Shown here: piece after piece, positions 46,294 through 57,980 of the stretch | Layout of the letters: each line of letters opens with the position of its first letter | Position numbering within the stretch: the first letter of the stretch is position 1 | NCBI GenBank assembly: GCA_030998015.1 | Contig: JARWMV010000008.1 | Coordinates: forward strand, 248,001 to 312,000 | Source: Ceratorhiza oryzae-sativae | Lineage: Eukaryota > Basidiomycota > Agaricomycetes > Cantharellales > Ceratobasidiaceae | DNA length: 64,000 bases | Direction: 5' to 3' | Notes under the pieces: generated by a model | Databases searched by the model: none | What the model was told of the DNA's origin: nothing | What the model saw: only the letters and a program-made list of their open reading frames with translations | Program-made: the position numbers and the translations under genes

Positions 46294-47120
46294 TGCTTGG
46301 GTATCCTGGAGTGATTTGAGAGAGGGGGGGAGGCAACGTAGAGAATACAACCAACACGGTTTTATGACTTCTCCTACTCGGCCCCCATCCATTACTGTGG
46401 GGCTTAGAATCTATTCCATAGCTGGAGGCCTACCGGATTGAATTTATCGATACAGAGGAGCATTCATATGTCTTGAACGGATTAGGAATGTCGCCGAGGC
46501 CCCACGCAGCGGTCCCCAGTGTGATTGCTGAGCTTCGCGCCTATCTCCAGACTTTTGTCGCCCAACGTAAGGGCTGCCATGATGAATGAGTAGGTTCAGG
46601 AATCTTCAAGGAACGAAGTTATACGGATAAATGCCGAGGTGCCCGGTGGATGGGCCTTTTCTCTTTTTCAAGAGAGGAAAAGATAGGCGCTCTGCGCGAA
46701 CAGATAGTACGCCTGGAGTAACCGCAGAGAAAACGAGAACAAGGCGCGATTGGGATCAGATATTCGGCTCTGCTCCGCACGAGAAGCTGAGCGTTCGCTT
46801 TTGGCCAGCGCCATGGTTTCGCCGCGCGGCTGCGGGGCTGTTGCCTGATGCGTGCACGGCGAGGGCACCAAGGCACAATTAGGCGCCGTGTCCTCGTGAC
46901 TTTCTATGTTGGGGCTAACCCTCTGTCCTGTGTGATTACCGTCGATTAGAAGCGCTGCAGGGTGGATCCCCAATGCGCATACAAGAGCATTTGGTTCTGT
47001 TCGCATCACTTGGCGGGCCTGCCAAGTGAGGGGTGAGAGCGGCTTGCATGATTCGTCGGGTTCAGCGTGCATCTATACCCTTGGTAGGGATGGGGGGTTG
47101 CTTGGGGATCATTCGGATGA
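46294..47120. other. Intergenic with an orphan exon-like stretch
   Basis: Right flank is the P450 promoter. Positions 46421-46575 on the plus strand are open, bordered by CCATAG and GTAAGG, and read EAYRIEFIDTEEHSYVLNG and later VPSVIAELRAYLQTF. No partner exon is found. The rest shows nothing. Confidence 0.4.
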
Positions 47121-47531
47121 TCAGAAATCCACTAATATATTTTGTATGAGTTCTCTGAACGGAACCCCGATGTTGCCTCGGTTTTCATGTATTGTCGAGG
47201 TGATGGCGACTGGCGCTTGTTGGTAGTATACAGTCTCGCCTTCTGGCAATTCGCACATCCTATGCATCGACTTCCACGCGGTTGAGCGCGGGCTGCTCTC
47301 ATCGATGCCGAGTGATTCTTGGAGGCACTCGGACCAGCCTCTTTGGAGCCCATATGGTTTACCCTCCGCGCTCTCTATTAAAGGATAAATGGCTGATCTG
47401 GAGTGCGTCCTCATCTGTCCCGCTTCGGCCCGCGTTGCCGATTGCAATTTTACGCACCATGTATAACGCTGGCTCCAACTCGGCCGGCATGCAACCACAT
47501 TATTGTTCGGCCTCACAGAGGAAGCTTTCAC
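47121..47531 (-). CDS. Hypothetical ORF or gene fragment
   Basis: A 136-codon frame whose second half looks protein-like: AIYPLIESAEGKPYGLQRGW, then CLQESLGIDESS, MCELPEGETVYYQQAP and HENRGNIGVPF. I cannot place the family. The first half is basic and looks unlike coding sequence, so the true gene may be a spliced or decayed fragment, possibly from a transposon. Alternatively it is a chance frame. Confidence 0.3.
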   Translation of the reverse strand: MKASSVRPNNNVVACRPSWSQRYTWCVKLQSATRAEAGQMRTHSRSAIYPLIESAEGKPYGLQRGWSECLQESLGIDESSPRSTAWKSMHRMCELPEGETVYYQQAPVAITSTIHENRGNIGVPFRELIQNILVDF

Positions 47532-47883
47532 TCCTTGCTTTTATGGCCGAAACTGATTTGGCGGATAAACCTGAAATTGGAAGTAGCGGCTACATGAATT
47601 CACAGCTTCAATCGAGAGCGACCACAAGCCCATTGGTGATCCGCTGAACGGTCAAAAATATGACAAAAGAGGGTGACCGGTAAAGAGAGAATTGGATTTA
47701 CAGCCGAAGGAATGGAGATATCATTCTATCCTAGCTATGGTATTCGTTCCAGCGTTGTTGCCACGATCTCCCCCACTTGTTGAAACTTGGTAAGAAAGCG
47801 GTCGAAGTGTAGTGAAGTCCATAAGCCGGGAGTTTTAGACCATGGCTGTCAAGAGGAGTCAATCAATTGTGGTACCTACGTTC
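47532..47883. other. Intergenic
   Basis: 3' flank of F-box gene F1; nothing recognised. Confidence 0.35.
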
Positions 47884-50060
47884 CTATCTATCTACTCGCC
47901 ATTCCATCAAGTGGGTCGAGACGCGTAGCCGACCGCCGATCACGCAAGAATGATCATAGTTTCGACAAAGAATGCAGATGTATTCTTGGGCCTCGCTAGA
48001 TTCAGTAGAGCTGGTCTTGTTAACAGAATCCTTTATGCCGCCACGCCGAACGAGGGCTTTGTCCATCAGTATCCACGATAGCTCATGAGGGGAAATAAAC
48101 AGGATGGGGTGTGCCGTTTCGAACTGGGGCTGGCGGGCGACCAAATCTCTCCAAAACTTGGCTTCTTGGCGGTAATGATTCATCTGGTTACGAGGATGTT
48201 AGTTGATACAACTTTGTAAAATCCCCCGGAGTACTTACGATCTGATCCCATGTTCGAGGTTGAGGATTAGGACATCTCCCACAGAAAAATGTTTCCCCAG
48301 CAGCAGCAAGTTCCATGTATGTTGTGTCGGGGGTGCCGAGACTCTGCAATAAATTTTTCGTGATATTCTCGGCTTCCACATGACGATAGACACGCCTCTG
48401 GTTCATACTCCGCGCCCTTGGGGGATATATAGAGTCGCTGTGCTGTTGATGAAAATGTGGATAGTAGAGCGGCGAGCCTTGGCTGTCTGAAGTATTTGGG
48501 TCCACCAGCGAGAAAATCGTATCCGCGCGAAGGAGAAGTTGCAAGTCTGAAGACATGGCCAAGTTCGAATCGGAATGTTCTGGAATCTGAACCTGGAGAA
48601 TTCAGACAGGGGTATATCGAACGCGACGAGCCTCGGCTCACGCTCTTTGCAAGTCTAAGCGCGCCTGACTCGATGGTCAAATCCGCGTACGTCTTCCACC
48701 ACTGAACCAGTTCTCGCTCGCCACTTCGTTGCCACTCGCGAACTTCCACTTTGATTTCTTCAAGTCGCTCTGTGAATAGCTTTGATATCTCTGACGGTCC
48801 CAAATCGTCGATGTCCGAAAAAACTGGCCAACTTAGCGCGGTTGCGGCTGTTGGGAATGGGCGATAAATAGCTGGTGTGGCGTGGTTGACTTGGTTATCG
48901 AACTGAACTAGGAAATAAACTTACTTCTGACTTTACCCGAGGGGTCCAGCATCGAGCTAATTGTGTTTGTGCGAATTTTCAGAGCTGTCAGCTCAAGATT
49001 CAAGATGGGGCATCGTATAATGCAGTCGTATGAATCAACTTCATCGAATTCGGATTCTTCACTTTCCTCGTCAGTGAGTTCGTGAATATTTCCGTGCATA
49101 AAATCCAAGCCACGTTTCTTGAGCTTTTGTTGCTGCAAGGTCAATCTCGGGTAAATCACAAATCGTTGCAGCTTCTCGGCGAACTAGCATCATTAATACG
49201 GAGATATTCATGCTGTATTCCAAGGCACCTACTTCTCCCCGAGCATATACTTGTTTGCGCATTTCCCCCTGCCATCGTAAGAGAGCTTCGCCGTCCTCTG
49301 ATATCAAGAACTGGCAGCAAGTGTCCCACCAACGATGGAAATCGCTCCCCAGGCAATGGGGACTTGATTCGGTCGGTGAAAGGCACGAAGGGTTGTAACG
49401 ACTTGGTATGATTGGCCGTTCTATCCAAGCACAGGTTAGCTCCTTTGAAGCGCTAGCAATGATCAATGTTCCGCACTCCAAACATGAGAAAGCTTGTCGG
49501 TAATTTCATGCTGTACAACACACTCCAGGCTATACAAGTTGATCAACCTAGCCCAAGTGGTAAGCTCAAATTTTCTTATATAGATATGAAACGTACTCGG
49601 TCACTTCGCAAACCTCACATAAACGGACGCGCAGAACGTATTTCGGCTTAGACTTCGCCTGGTTACCACAGACCTAAGGCTTGGGTTAGCCACTGACATC
49701 ACGCGCAAAGGAGTCACACCCACTGAGCATTCCTTCGTAAACGCCAGAGCTGCGTACTGGGACAAGACATATCAGAGGGGCATGGAGGGAGTAGATAGGT
49801 TCCTAGTTCCGCTGCGGTCCACAATCGTTTGGATGATTTGCTCATGAGAAGTTTGCGTAGGGCTTTGCACGTTCGAGCTAGAGCGAGCAATTCCCCCGGA
49901 CGAAGCTTCGAGGTGATCTAATAGAATCAACGGGTTATATTTGATCAACGTTGCATTCATAAGGCCCCAATACCTCAGGAAGTATATCAATTGGAACAGA
50001 CAATAAACCGGGGCGCCCTTCTGTCGCCGAATTCGAAGCATACCGGGCTCCTTGATGATC
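47884..50060 (-). CDS. F-box-like protein F1 (frame break in exon 2)
   Basis: Minus-strand member of the local F-box family. The first visible exon gives GRPGLLSVPIDILPE, then LRPGELLALARTCKALRKLL. The F-box exon then loses frame in what is QYAALAFTKECS in the shifted frame; one missing base in the GGG at 49759-49761 (CCC on the coding strand) explains it. Later exons give RFVIYPRLTLQQQKLKKRGL, an acidic stretch (ELTDEESEESEFDEVD), ALSWPVFSDIDDLG, SGERELVQWWK, LQLLLRADTIFSLVDPN, YRHVEAENITKNLLQSLGT, VARQPQFETAHPILF and the terminal YICILCRNYDHSC. A CxxC followed by His suggests a small metal-binding end. Likely SCF substrate adaptor. The start codon was not pinned down. Confidence 0.6.
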
Positions 50061-51052
50061 CAAGAGGTTGCATTGATCTATTGAGTAGCTATATAAGCAT
50101 TGAATTATACTTGGAGCTCACTCGTTTGGCATGCAGAATATTCTTTATCCCTGACGACTGTTCCATCATCTGCCGACCCCGGCATGCCTGCATACATTCG
50201 ACGAAGTTTAAGCTAAATTCATCACTGTGCGCAAATCCAGGAGTATGGAGTTGAGCGTAGAGATCCGGAATCACCTGGAGATGGGTGAGTCTTGGGTGTT
50301 GATGTCAACCCATGTGGCTCATTCTTCCGCTGCATAGTACAGAGTAGTGAGGCTGATACTAAGATTTAAATTTGGCACCAATGCGCTCACATTTAAAGAC
50401 TGCATTGTCTGGACGCCAGCGGTCGTTGAGTGCGGAACGAAGGGATGCGCGCGTCACCGGCTTAAATCCTTCCGGCGTGGCGTGGGAGTCATCACGTGAC
50501 CGCATGGAGGAAGCATCACCAGTTGATCGTCAACTCGCGGGCAAGGACTCGGGACGTATACAGGTAGGGGTAAGCGAAAGCTTATATTTTCCAGATAGCT
50601 CACATATTTTGTTTCTGTACCCGCAAATCTGTGGAGCACCAATCCTGGATGTATGCGCTTCATAGGGTACAAAGGTTGAACCGATATACACCTGAGTTTT
50701 CCCGGAAAAGATGTGAATCTGCGAACGAAGAAACTCCTTAATAGGGGAAGTTTGATACTATATCGGTCACGATAGCTAATTGAAACAGTCCGTTTTCTAC
50801 ATTCTGAGCAAAGCCATGCACAGGGCACCAAGCCCTATCGTCCAAACTTTTCCAACACAGCAGACGTTGCCGATCACGAAAACTAGGGGTTCGCATAGAT
50901 TGCGTCCCACCTTTTTTGCCACTCCTTCCCCCAGGTCTCGAATCCATCCATCGCGCTAGTTGGCATAAAGTGCAGCCCTTGAGTCGGGTTTGTGACCCCG
51001 TGGCTGAAATTGAGTAAATGAGTTAGTGGAACGGTACAAACTCATGAATCAC
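50061..51052. other. Intergenic between F1 and F2
   Basis: Contains TCACGTGACC near 50491 and the F1 promoter side. Short frames do not resemble the F-box family. Confidence 0.4.
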
Positions 51053-53247
51053 TCACACGTCGCTCATGTGATTATCGAGAACAGACCGATGCTGACAAAT
51101 AACCTCGACATCATAGTTTCGACAAAGAATGCAAGATATCTTTGGACTCAGGGGAGTCGAAGTCACATTCAATTTATTTCGTGTTTCCCGAACCGTCAGT
51201 CTTCGTATAAGAGGTTTCGAGCCTTCGATAGAGTTGAAGTTGTGCGTGTTGATGAGTTTGATTGGGGTGCGAGTCTTGAAATGAGGCTGCCGAGTTTGTA
51301 TCTTGCTCCACGAGCGGAACGCTTCGACAAAATGCTCGACCTAACCGAGGGTGAGATTGGGTCTTGTCGAAGAACAATCACCTGAACTTGCCATTTCGTC
51401 CCAGTCCATAACCGGACAACTGCTAGACCTCCCACACGCAAATGTCTCTCCAAATGCCAGAAGCTCGATATGTGCAATATCCGGAGTCCCGAGACACCGT
51501 AGCAACGCTTTCGCAACCTGTTCGGCTTCCAAGTGCCTATATAATCGAGTCGGGTTCATTTTCCTTGGGGGTTCATAGCATAGCTCGGCAAGCGGGGCTT
51601 CATAGTATTCAGGATAATGAAGTATCTCGCCTTGGCTTCCTGGACCGTTTGGTTCATCACAAGAAAAGATTGTATCCGCACGTAGGAGCAACCGCAAACT
51701 CGCAGAGAGGGATGAAGTCTCAGAGTCGGATCCTTTTACCTGCGGGGAGTTTAGCGCGTGGCAAACGTAGAGCATAAGACGAGCAAACCGTCACGGTTGT
51801 ATTTTCGGTATTGGCTGGGGCGGTGGAGCCCGATCTCCACCACTGCACAAGCTCCCTCTCGCCTTCTTCGCGCCAACCCACGACAAGCTGCTTGATCCTG
51901 TGGGTGTTTTCTTGGGTAATCTTCAAAATTTGGTTTACCGCTAAATTTTTGACGTCTGAAAACACCGGCCAGCTGAGTGCAGTAGCCGCATTTGGATACG
52001 GGAAACTTTCGTATGGGTTAAGCTCTGGCTGTTCAAGCGAGAAAAGGACGCTGAATATATTGGTTTCGACCCCAAGTATTCTGAGAATTCCTCTATAAGG
52101 ATGAAAAGCCTGCTTCATTTCCCTGAGAATCCGGTTCATGAGTAAGCGGTGCCGAGGAGAACTGGTCGATAGAGCGCCATCATTTGAAGGATTGAGATCG
52201 TCGCCGTGGTTGTAGAGCTTGTATTTCATGAACTCGTCGCAGTCTCTCAAGAGAGCATCGTTCAGCTTTTCGGCTTTTTGCATAGGCGTGAGCCTCGGAT
52301 AGACTTTGAAGCGCAGTAGCATTTCCGCAAACTGAAAAATAATCAGCTAAATAGACTCTGAAATCCCATGCGTCTGCTCACCTTGTCATGCAAATGGACC
52401 GCATGGTGCTGGTCTATTTTCCACTTGGCTAGGCCCTCTTCGTCTGCGGATCGAAGGAACCTGTTCTCGGTTGCGTAAAGAGCCAGAAGATCTCGACGGA
52501 GACAGTGGGGAGAAACATCCAGGGTATATGCCGTCCGAGATGAACCATACGTAACACGAGGTGTCGGGGTTTCTATCATGGATTTTAGCACCAGTTGGAC
52601 AAGGTATGGACATGATGACTTACTGAAACATAGTGATAGGAGTGCGGGGATATGCAGTTCTTCGTGATTCTCGATGGTCCATATGTCGACCAATCTAGGT
52701 CACAATCAGCCCGTCAAACGACCGACTGCAACGCAAATTCGATACCCACTCGGTTCCCCGACACGACCTACACAAACGAACGCGCAACTTCGTGTAGAGC
52801 TTGACGTCATACAACCTTCCGCAGATCTGCAGGCCATGTTTGGATCTGCTCGAAATACCTAAATCCAAATATGCTCAAATCGACTCACAGAACACTCGCT
52901 GAAAAATGCCAGAGCTGCATACTGGGGCGAAGACAAGGAGTCGGGGCATTTTGGAAGGCGAGGCGTATATTGTTCTGAGTTACGCCATATATCGCGGCTG
53001 CCTTTACTCATGAGCACGAAGCGCAGGGTCTTGCAGGTACGAGCCAGGAGTAGCAAACTCCAAGGTCGCAAGTTTGACATGATCTACATGAATAGCCGTG
53101 GTTAGAGCCAGAGCAGCTAGTGCTTTCATAATCTGTGCGTACTTCTGTGAACACCTCTGGAGGAATCATCAGCAAACGAGGCGAGGCACACGCGATAGTG
53201 TTGTCAACGGGCTCTGGCGCCGAGGTTGACTGAACTGGAGGCACCAA
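51053..53247 (-). CDS. F-box-like protein F2, complete family member
   Basis: Best-preserved copy. MVPPVQSTSAPEPVDNTIAC leads to LLMIPPEVFTEV, the F-box start; the next exons give SLLLLARTCKTLRFVLMSKG and SSPQYAALAFFSECS. A Cys-rich exon follows (GLQICGRLYDVKL, then RVRLCRSC), then SPHCLRRDLLALYATENRFL, FAEMLLRFKVYPRLT, a long middle domain (YPNAATALSWPVFSDVKNLA, ERELVQWWR), LRLLLRADTIFSCDEPNG, YRHLEAEQVAKALLRCLGT and the terminal ISCILCRNYDVEVICQH, ending DNHMSDV. The paired cysteines suggest two small metal sites. SCF adaptors recruit substrates for ubiquitination; the target is unknown. The exons traced stay in frame. Confidence 0.72.
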
Positions 53248-53748
53248 AAACGGATATTTTGAGTTTAAAACAACATAAGCGGGTTATAAGAGTAGCACTC
53301 CCACCGTTTGAGCGACTCGTTTGGCCAGTGGGCGAGCCCACATGAGTTGTGGCAAGTGGCTCGCTACAAGCACGCTCAGCCACTGATCATTCATTATTCT
53401 TTTACTTGTATGCGTACCGCTTATCACTCGAGGACTGCATTTTCTGTTTTAACCAACTTAATGGCAGTCGAATGAAGAGATCGGATATATCAGAGGCGGA
53501 GGAGTCTGTGGTTCAGATGTGGCGAAAACGGCCACACGTGACTGACCGCATTCGGCCATTTGATCTGGCTCGATCGAACAATTTAACCGGATACAAATGA
53601 TATGTATTTTCTCCAATGGTCCACCAGTATGATACAGTAACAACTTTTACATAAATACAATAGGGGGCAGTCGGCGGTTGCAACGAGGGAAAAGCGATTG
53701 AGCTGGGGTGGATCAGAGTTCGCGGAGAAGGGAGAATCATGCTATCCT
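53248..53748. other. Promoter of F2 / 3' flank of F3
   Basis: No gene is recognised. A plus-strand frame at 53349-53600 has no motif or splice partner. Confidence 0.4.
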
Positions 53749-54568
53749 TCAATCCTTCCGTGGAGGCGTTTTTGACTTCTCTAAATATTCCTGAAGTGTG
53801 TCTCCAAACTAACCAACGACAATCAAAACGGAGACCGTAGTATACGAGGAGCAACGTACCTGATCCCGTAATGCAATTTTAGCAACCTGGTTCATCTCCC
53901 ATTGCTCCAAAACACCAGGCCCCCTGCTAGATTTAAGCTTCTCGTGGGTGGCTTTGATGAGCTTCATTTCTGGCGTAAATAAAACCGCCGGACGGGCCGC
54001 TCATTCGATTCGGGTAGCAAAATCTGAGTATACGGCGTGCACGCTTCTCGCGAAACGAACTCCCTCAGATCATAATCGCGCATCTGGGGATCAGTTTCGA
54101 TTCTAACACGTGGTTTAATACGGAATATCCTAATCAATCCCACTCAGAACCTGGGCCTACTCACTCTATGCAGCAACAGTGTGCACACAGTCGAACACCA
54201 AGATGCGGTTTGACTCCCAGCCTAGTGTTTACATAGCATACCTGATTAAATTGGCTTCCGTAAGTTTAACCAAGTGTTGGCCCCAATCCAACTTACGGTG
54301 CATTCTTTCTTGAACAATAGCGCCGCATACGCAGGCGACGACATCCAAGGAGGACAGGGCGGAAGACCCGGAGTGTGTTCTTCCATCAAACGCCAAATCG
54401 GAATGGATGTACGGCTCGTGAGCATTCGACGGAGGTATTTGGAAGTTCGGGCTAGTGTAAGTAGGTCCCCCGGGTCAAGCATCGATATAATCTAGAAGTA
54501 GATTTAGTTGATCAATCATGTTCGCAGTGCCATTATGTGCCCACGTATGCAAACAGTTCGTACGGCAT
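53749..54568 (-). pseudogene. Truncated F-box-like gene F3
   Basis: Starts MPYELFAY, joined by GTGGGC...CTAG to IISMLDPGDLLTLARTSKYL, then SSPAYAALLFKKECTV, WESNRILVFDCVHTVAA and CTPYTQILLPESNERPV. The frame then shifts (one G missing near 54000) into FTPEMKLIKATHEKL and EQWEMNQVAKIALRDQ. It ends at EYLEKSKTPPRKD with a stop at 53751-53749, just where F1 and F2 enter the long middle domain. The C-terminal half and CxxC end are absent, so this is a truncated and probably non-functional copy. Confidence 0.55.
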
Positions 54569-56989
54569 TTTGAATAACAGACGTAGTAGTGATTCTAACG
54601 CCAGGTGACCTGGCGACAGTTCTATTATCAATTGCGTCGAGGCGAGGCGATAAGCTTACCATCATCCATCGGCCAACTGAACCAATTCAACATGTCTTCT
54701 GAGGGGAATTTCGCACTAACTTGGGGCTCTTTGTGGCTGTAGCATCTTAGAGCGCTCTCATCAACTATTTTGTACAAAGCGCTCACCTCGGGGAATACAC
54801 TCTTCTTGGGAACATAGTGCTAACGCGGCAGTATACGATTTGAGCATTGAGTCATAGTATGAGTAGCTTATTGCTGCATCCTGCTTTATCATGATAAACT
54901 GTAGGTGGAGGGTTGTGTCGATGATCGTGGTCGGAAACGAGGCGAGGGTTGATGCCGTGGCGTGAAGATACCACACGTGATCGGCCCCTGGCACAGCTCA
55001 GCCGCGCCACGCGGAAAGAATTGAGTCCACCAGAGGCTGAAATCGATGCACTCATTTTATTTTCTCAATACTGTTCGAAATAACGTCAATAGGGTCGAAT
55101 TGAGGGTGGCGACGTGGTGAACATCGTTGCTCACACTGGGTGGCGTGAGACACGATCACATGACAACATTTGAATGAATCTCAAGGTAAATCCTTGTGAA
55201 ACATCACTATACTTGGACACTCGACGCATAGTCACATTTAATATTAGGCTTATATTCAATAGATAATAATGCTTCATAATGGAAGATCCTCACAAGCCCA
55301 ACCCGCAGGAAAGCTCAGGTTCTGGTCCGGATTCGGCGCTACTCGGCCAAAACCCGAATATCCAGCTAGCGCGTAGTAACGCCGCAAAGTCTAACAATGC
55401 TTTTGCGCGCTTACTAGATCCCGGTAGCGCTCGTAGCGCGTGCTACTTCGGGTCTTACGAGCGCTCAAAAGCATCGTTAGACCTGTGGAGCTAGTTCACG
55501 CGGACTAGATATCCGGGGTTTGGCTGAGTAGGCTGACACTCCTCCCGCTACGCCCCCCAGCTATTGTTTAAATGAGCCACGCATGATTTGGTAGTATAAT
55601 GCACATCCAAAACGGGGTCGTTTATTGTAAACCTAGAATCAAGTGGGGTACCACCAGGCTCTGGCGAAATACTGAGACTTATATGCTCTCCAAGTGAGCT
55701 AATACCTGCTGTTCTTCGCCAAACACACACGAGAAACGATAACCACGACAAAGGGTTCAAAAGAACCTTTCTCCGACGCCAGCTTCGATCCCGCTAATCC
55801 GCCGCATGAGTGGCAAAAAAAACCCCGTGGTTCACACTCTTTGTGACCATTGAAAAAGAGATTTCTCCTCGTGGTCCAAAAATATCCTGCACCCGCAGTT
55901 TCGTGTTTTCTTCACTGATCTCGTTCAGTTTCGAAAGCCTTTAAAGATGCGACGAGGATACTATTCCGAATTGAATGGAGAGGAAAGGAGCCTATGAGCG
56001 ATAGGAGACGTAGGAGTTCGTATGCGAAGTTCATCAGTACACCAATGTGCTAGGGACTAGCAGCCACGGGTGAGGCGCCACTGAATGTTTTCTAAAGGCC
56101 ACTTTCGAGCTCCCATAGGTCCATCAGTCGAGGTAGCCATGTTTTGTCTATTTCATTGCTGCTCGTGACACAAAAGTGGACCTATCAAGTTCAGCTGAGA
56201 GCACGCACTGAACAATGCAAACGGCGTCTTTCGTGCGGAGGACGAGTAAAAGATAAAACCCGCTTTTTTCTCCAGCAAAACATTCATTCATGTGCACGCG
56301 AATCGTGAGCGGAAGAAACTAATCGGCCACGAATACAGGTTCGCCATACTTCTCATCAGGCATGGGGGAATAGCACATCACCATATGATTGGGGGCGTCC
56401 ATTCAGAACCTTGGTATCAGGCATAAGGACTCGGTTCAAATCGCTCCAAGCACCGAACCGACTAAAATTATCCTCAATTTCTCAAACAGATACATCCCTT
56501 GAAAAAAAAAATACGAAATTCGTCCCAAACCTTACATATATCTACGCTTCGAACTCGTCTGGAGATGTTCATAGCCACAACCCCTGGTCATACCTTCTTC
56601 TTCCTACACGGAACAGCTTGCTCCTTTTTCATATCCTCCATCGACACGATCCGGACGATGATCGTATCCGCCTCGTCTTGATCGCCAAACGCCCGACCTT
56701 TCCCTTTATGCCTCCCTTCCCATGTCCTCACAAAGTTTGTCAACAATCTCGAATTCTGAAATCAATCAGCAAAAGTCGAACGTATAAAATCTATATATAA
56801 AAAACACCACTGACGATCCTGCATGACTCGTAGAACCATCTAGGAACCGAGTGTCCCAAATACGCATACAGGTGCATGCGAAGAATATGTCGAGTTGGTG
56901 TTGAGAGTTAGGTGTGGGCTACGCGATACAAGGTTGACCATCATCTCTGTTGGGGCTTGGTCAATGGCATACCACCGCTACGATGATGT
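54569..56989. other. Intergenic, 2.4 kb, with fold-back MITE
   Basis: No protein gene is supported. The one structure is the 193-bp palindromic element at 55339-55531. AT-rich stretches with short frames fill the remainder. Confidence 0.45.
55339..55531. mobile_element. Fold-back (palindromic) MITE-like element
   Basis: 193-bp imperfect palindrome. The outer arms CTACTCGGCCAAAACCCG and GGGTTTGGCTGAGTAG pair, and pairing continues inward through GAATATCC/GGATATC, CTAGCGCG/CGCGGACTAG, GTCTAACAATGCTTTTG / CAAAAGCATCGTTAGAC and GATCCCGGTAGCGC / GTGCTACTTCGGGTC almost to the centre. It could fold into one long hairpin. No target duplication is clear. It has no coding role and is best read as a non-autonomous DNA element. 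Confidence 0.8.
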
Positions 56990-57553
56990 AAACCCACGAG
57001 GGAGCCTGTTGGCGATAGGTGAGTCAACGCTCCAGACCGGAATCAACCTACAATCCATCATTTTATGAAAAAAATCCTTCATATAATTACCGACTTACTC
57101 GGAAACGACACACTTCTGACATAACCTAACTCTCAACCGAAACGCAAGCTGGACATTCGTGCTGCTTCCGCAAATCTGCCAGTGTTTCCGAGACAGTAAA
57201 TATACCATACAACCACCACCACTAGGCAAACGAGCTCACGGAACATTCATTCATAAACGCCAACGCTGCATAACGAGGCGAATCCATAGTCCCACCACAA
57301 AGAGGAAGCCCAGGAGTGTTTCGTTCCGCAGCAACCCAAAGAAGAGACGAAGATTGACTCATGAGGACTTTACGCAATGCTTTACATGTTCGAGCCAAGC
57401 AAAGTAAATCCCCAGGAGATAGTTGCAGTAGTATCTAGTTTCGGGGTTGATCAGGGAAGAGCTGTTCATGTTTGCAGCTTTTGAAGGACTCACTCCGGGG
57501 ACCAGTTCGATAGGGATAGGAACGAAGACCGCATCGTTCTTGTGAATATTCAA
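56990..57553 (-). pseudogene. Truncated F-box-like gene F4
   Basis: MNIHKNDAVFVPIPIELVPG is joined across GTGAGT...CTAG to ILLQLSPGDLLCLARTCKAL, then LRKVLMSQSSSLLWVAAERN, DSPRYAALAFMNECS, and a Cys exon WQICGSSTNVQLAF...RVRLCQKCVVSE that matches the QICG and RLC-x2-C pattern of F2. After the next intron the frame closes within about 20 codons (near 56990). Everything C-terminal is missing. The part present is in frame, so a short F-box/Cys protein could in principle be made. Confidence 0.55.
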
Positions 57554-57980
57554 AACCGAGGAGATCTCTATTTATGGCTCAAGTTGTGATTAAAATGCAG
57601 CGATGAGCCATACACTAATCGTACGCCAAAGTTGTTCCCTTGTAAGCTTTGGAGTTGGATCCATTTCTTGTCTACGCACATCGAGGCTGTCAATCACACA
57701 AAATATCAAAGGAGACCTCACTCATACCGAGAGCCGCCCACGGTCTGAGCGGAAACTTGCCAAGAACTCATCTCTCAAGTCGAGAGACGCACAGAGGAAT
57801 CAGTGGCAAGTCTGAGTCTGAACCCGAGACGATCCACGTTGCCCGCACGATCACCTTCCTAAACAGGAACGCGCATCAATGCGACTATTCCTCTTTATGA
57901 AAAAAAAAGAAAAAATCCTCGCGGAATACTAAGATTGAATGTATGCACTATATGAAACCACCTAAAACCAAACTCGACCT
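57554..57980. other. Intergenic between F4 and SNG1-like gene
   Basis: Promoter side of F4 and 3' flank of the membrane-protein gene; an A8 run near 57901. No gene. Confidence 0.4.

Noticed and set aside
46619..47072. Overlapping frames on both strands near 46.6-47.1 kb
   Set aside because: Cys/Arg/Pro-rich compositions without a domain and mutually overlapping; likely chance frames.
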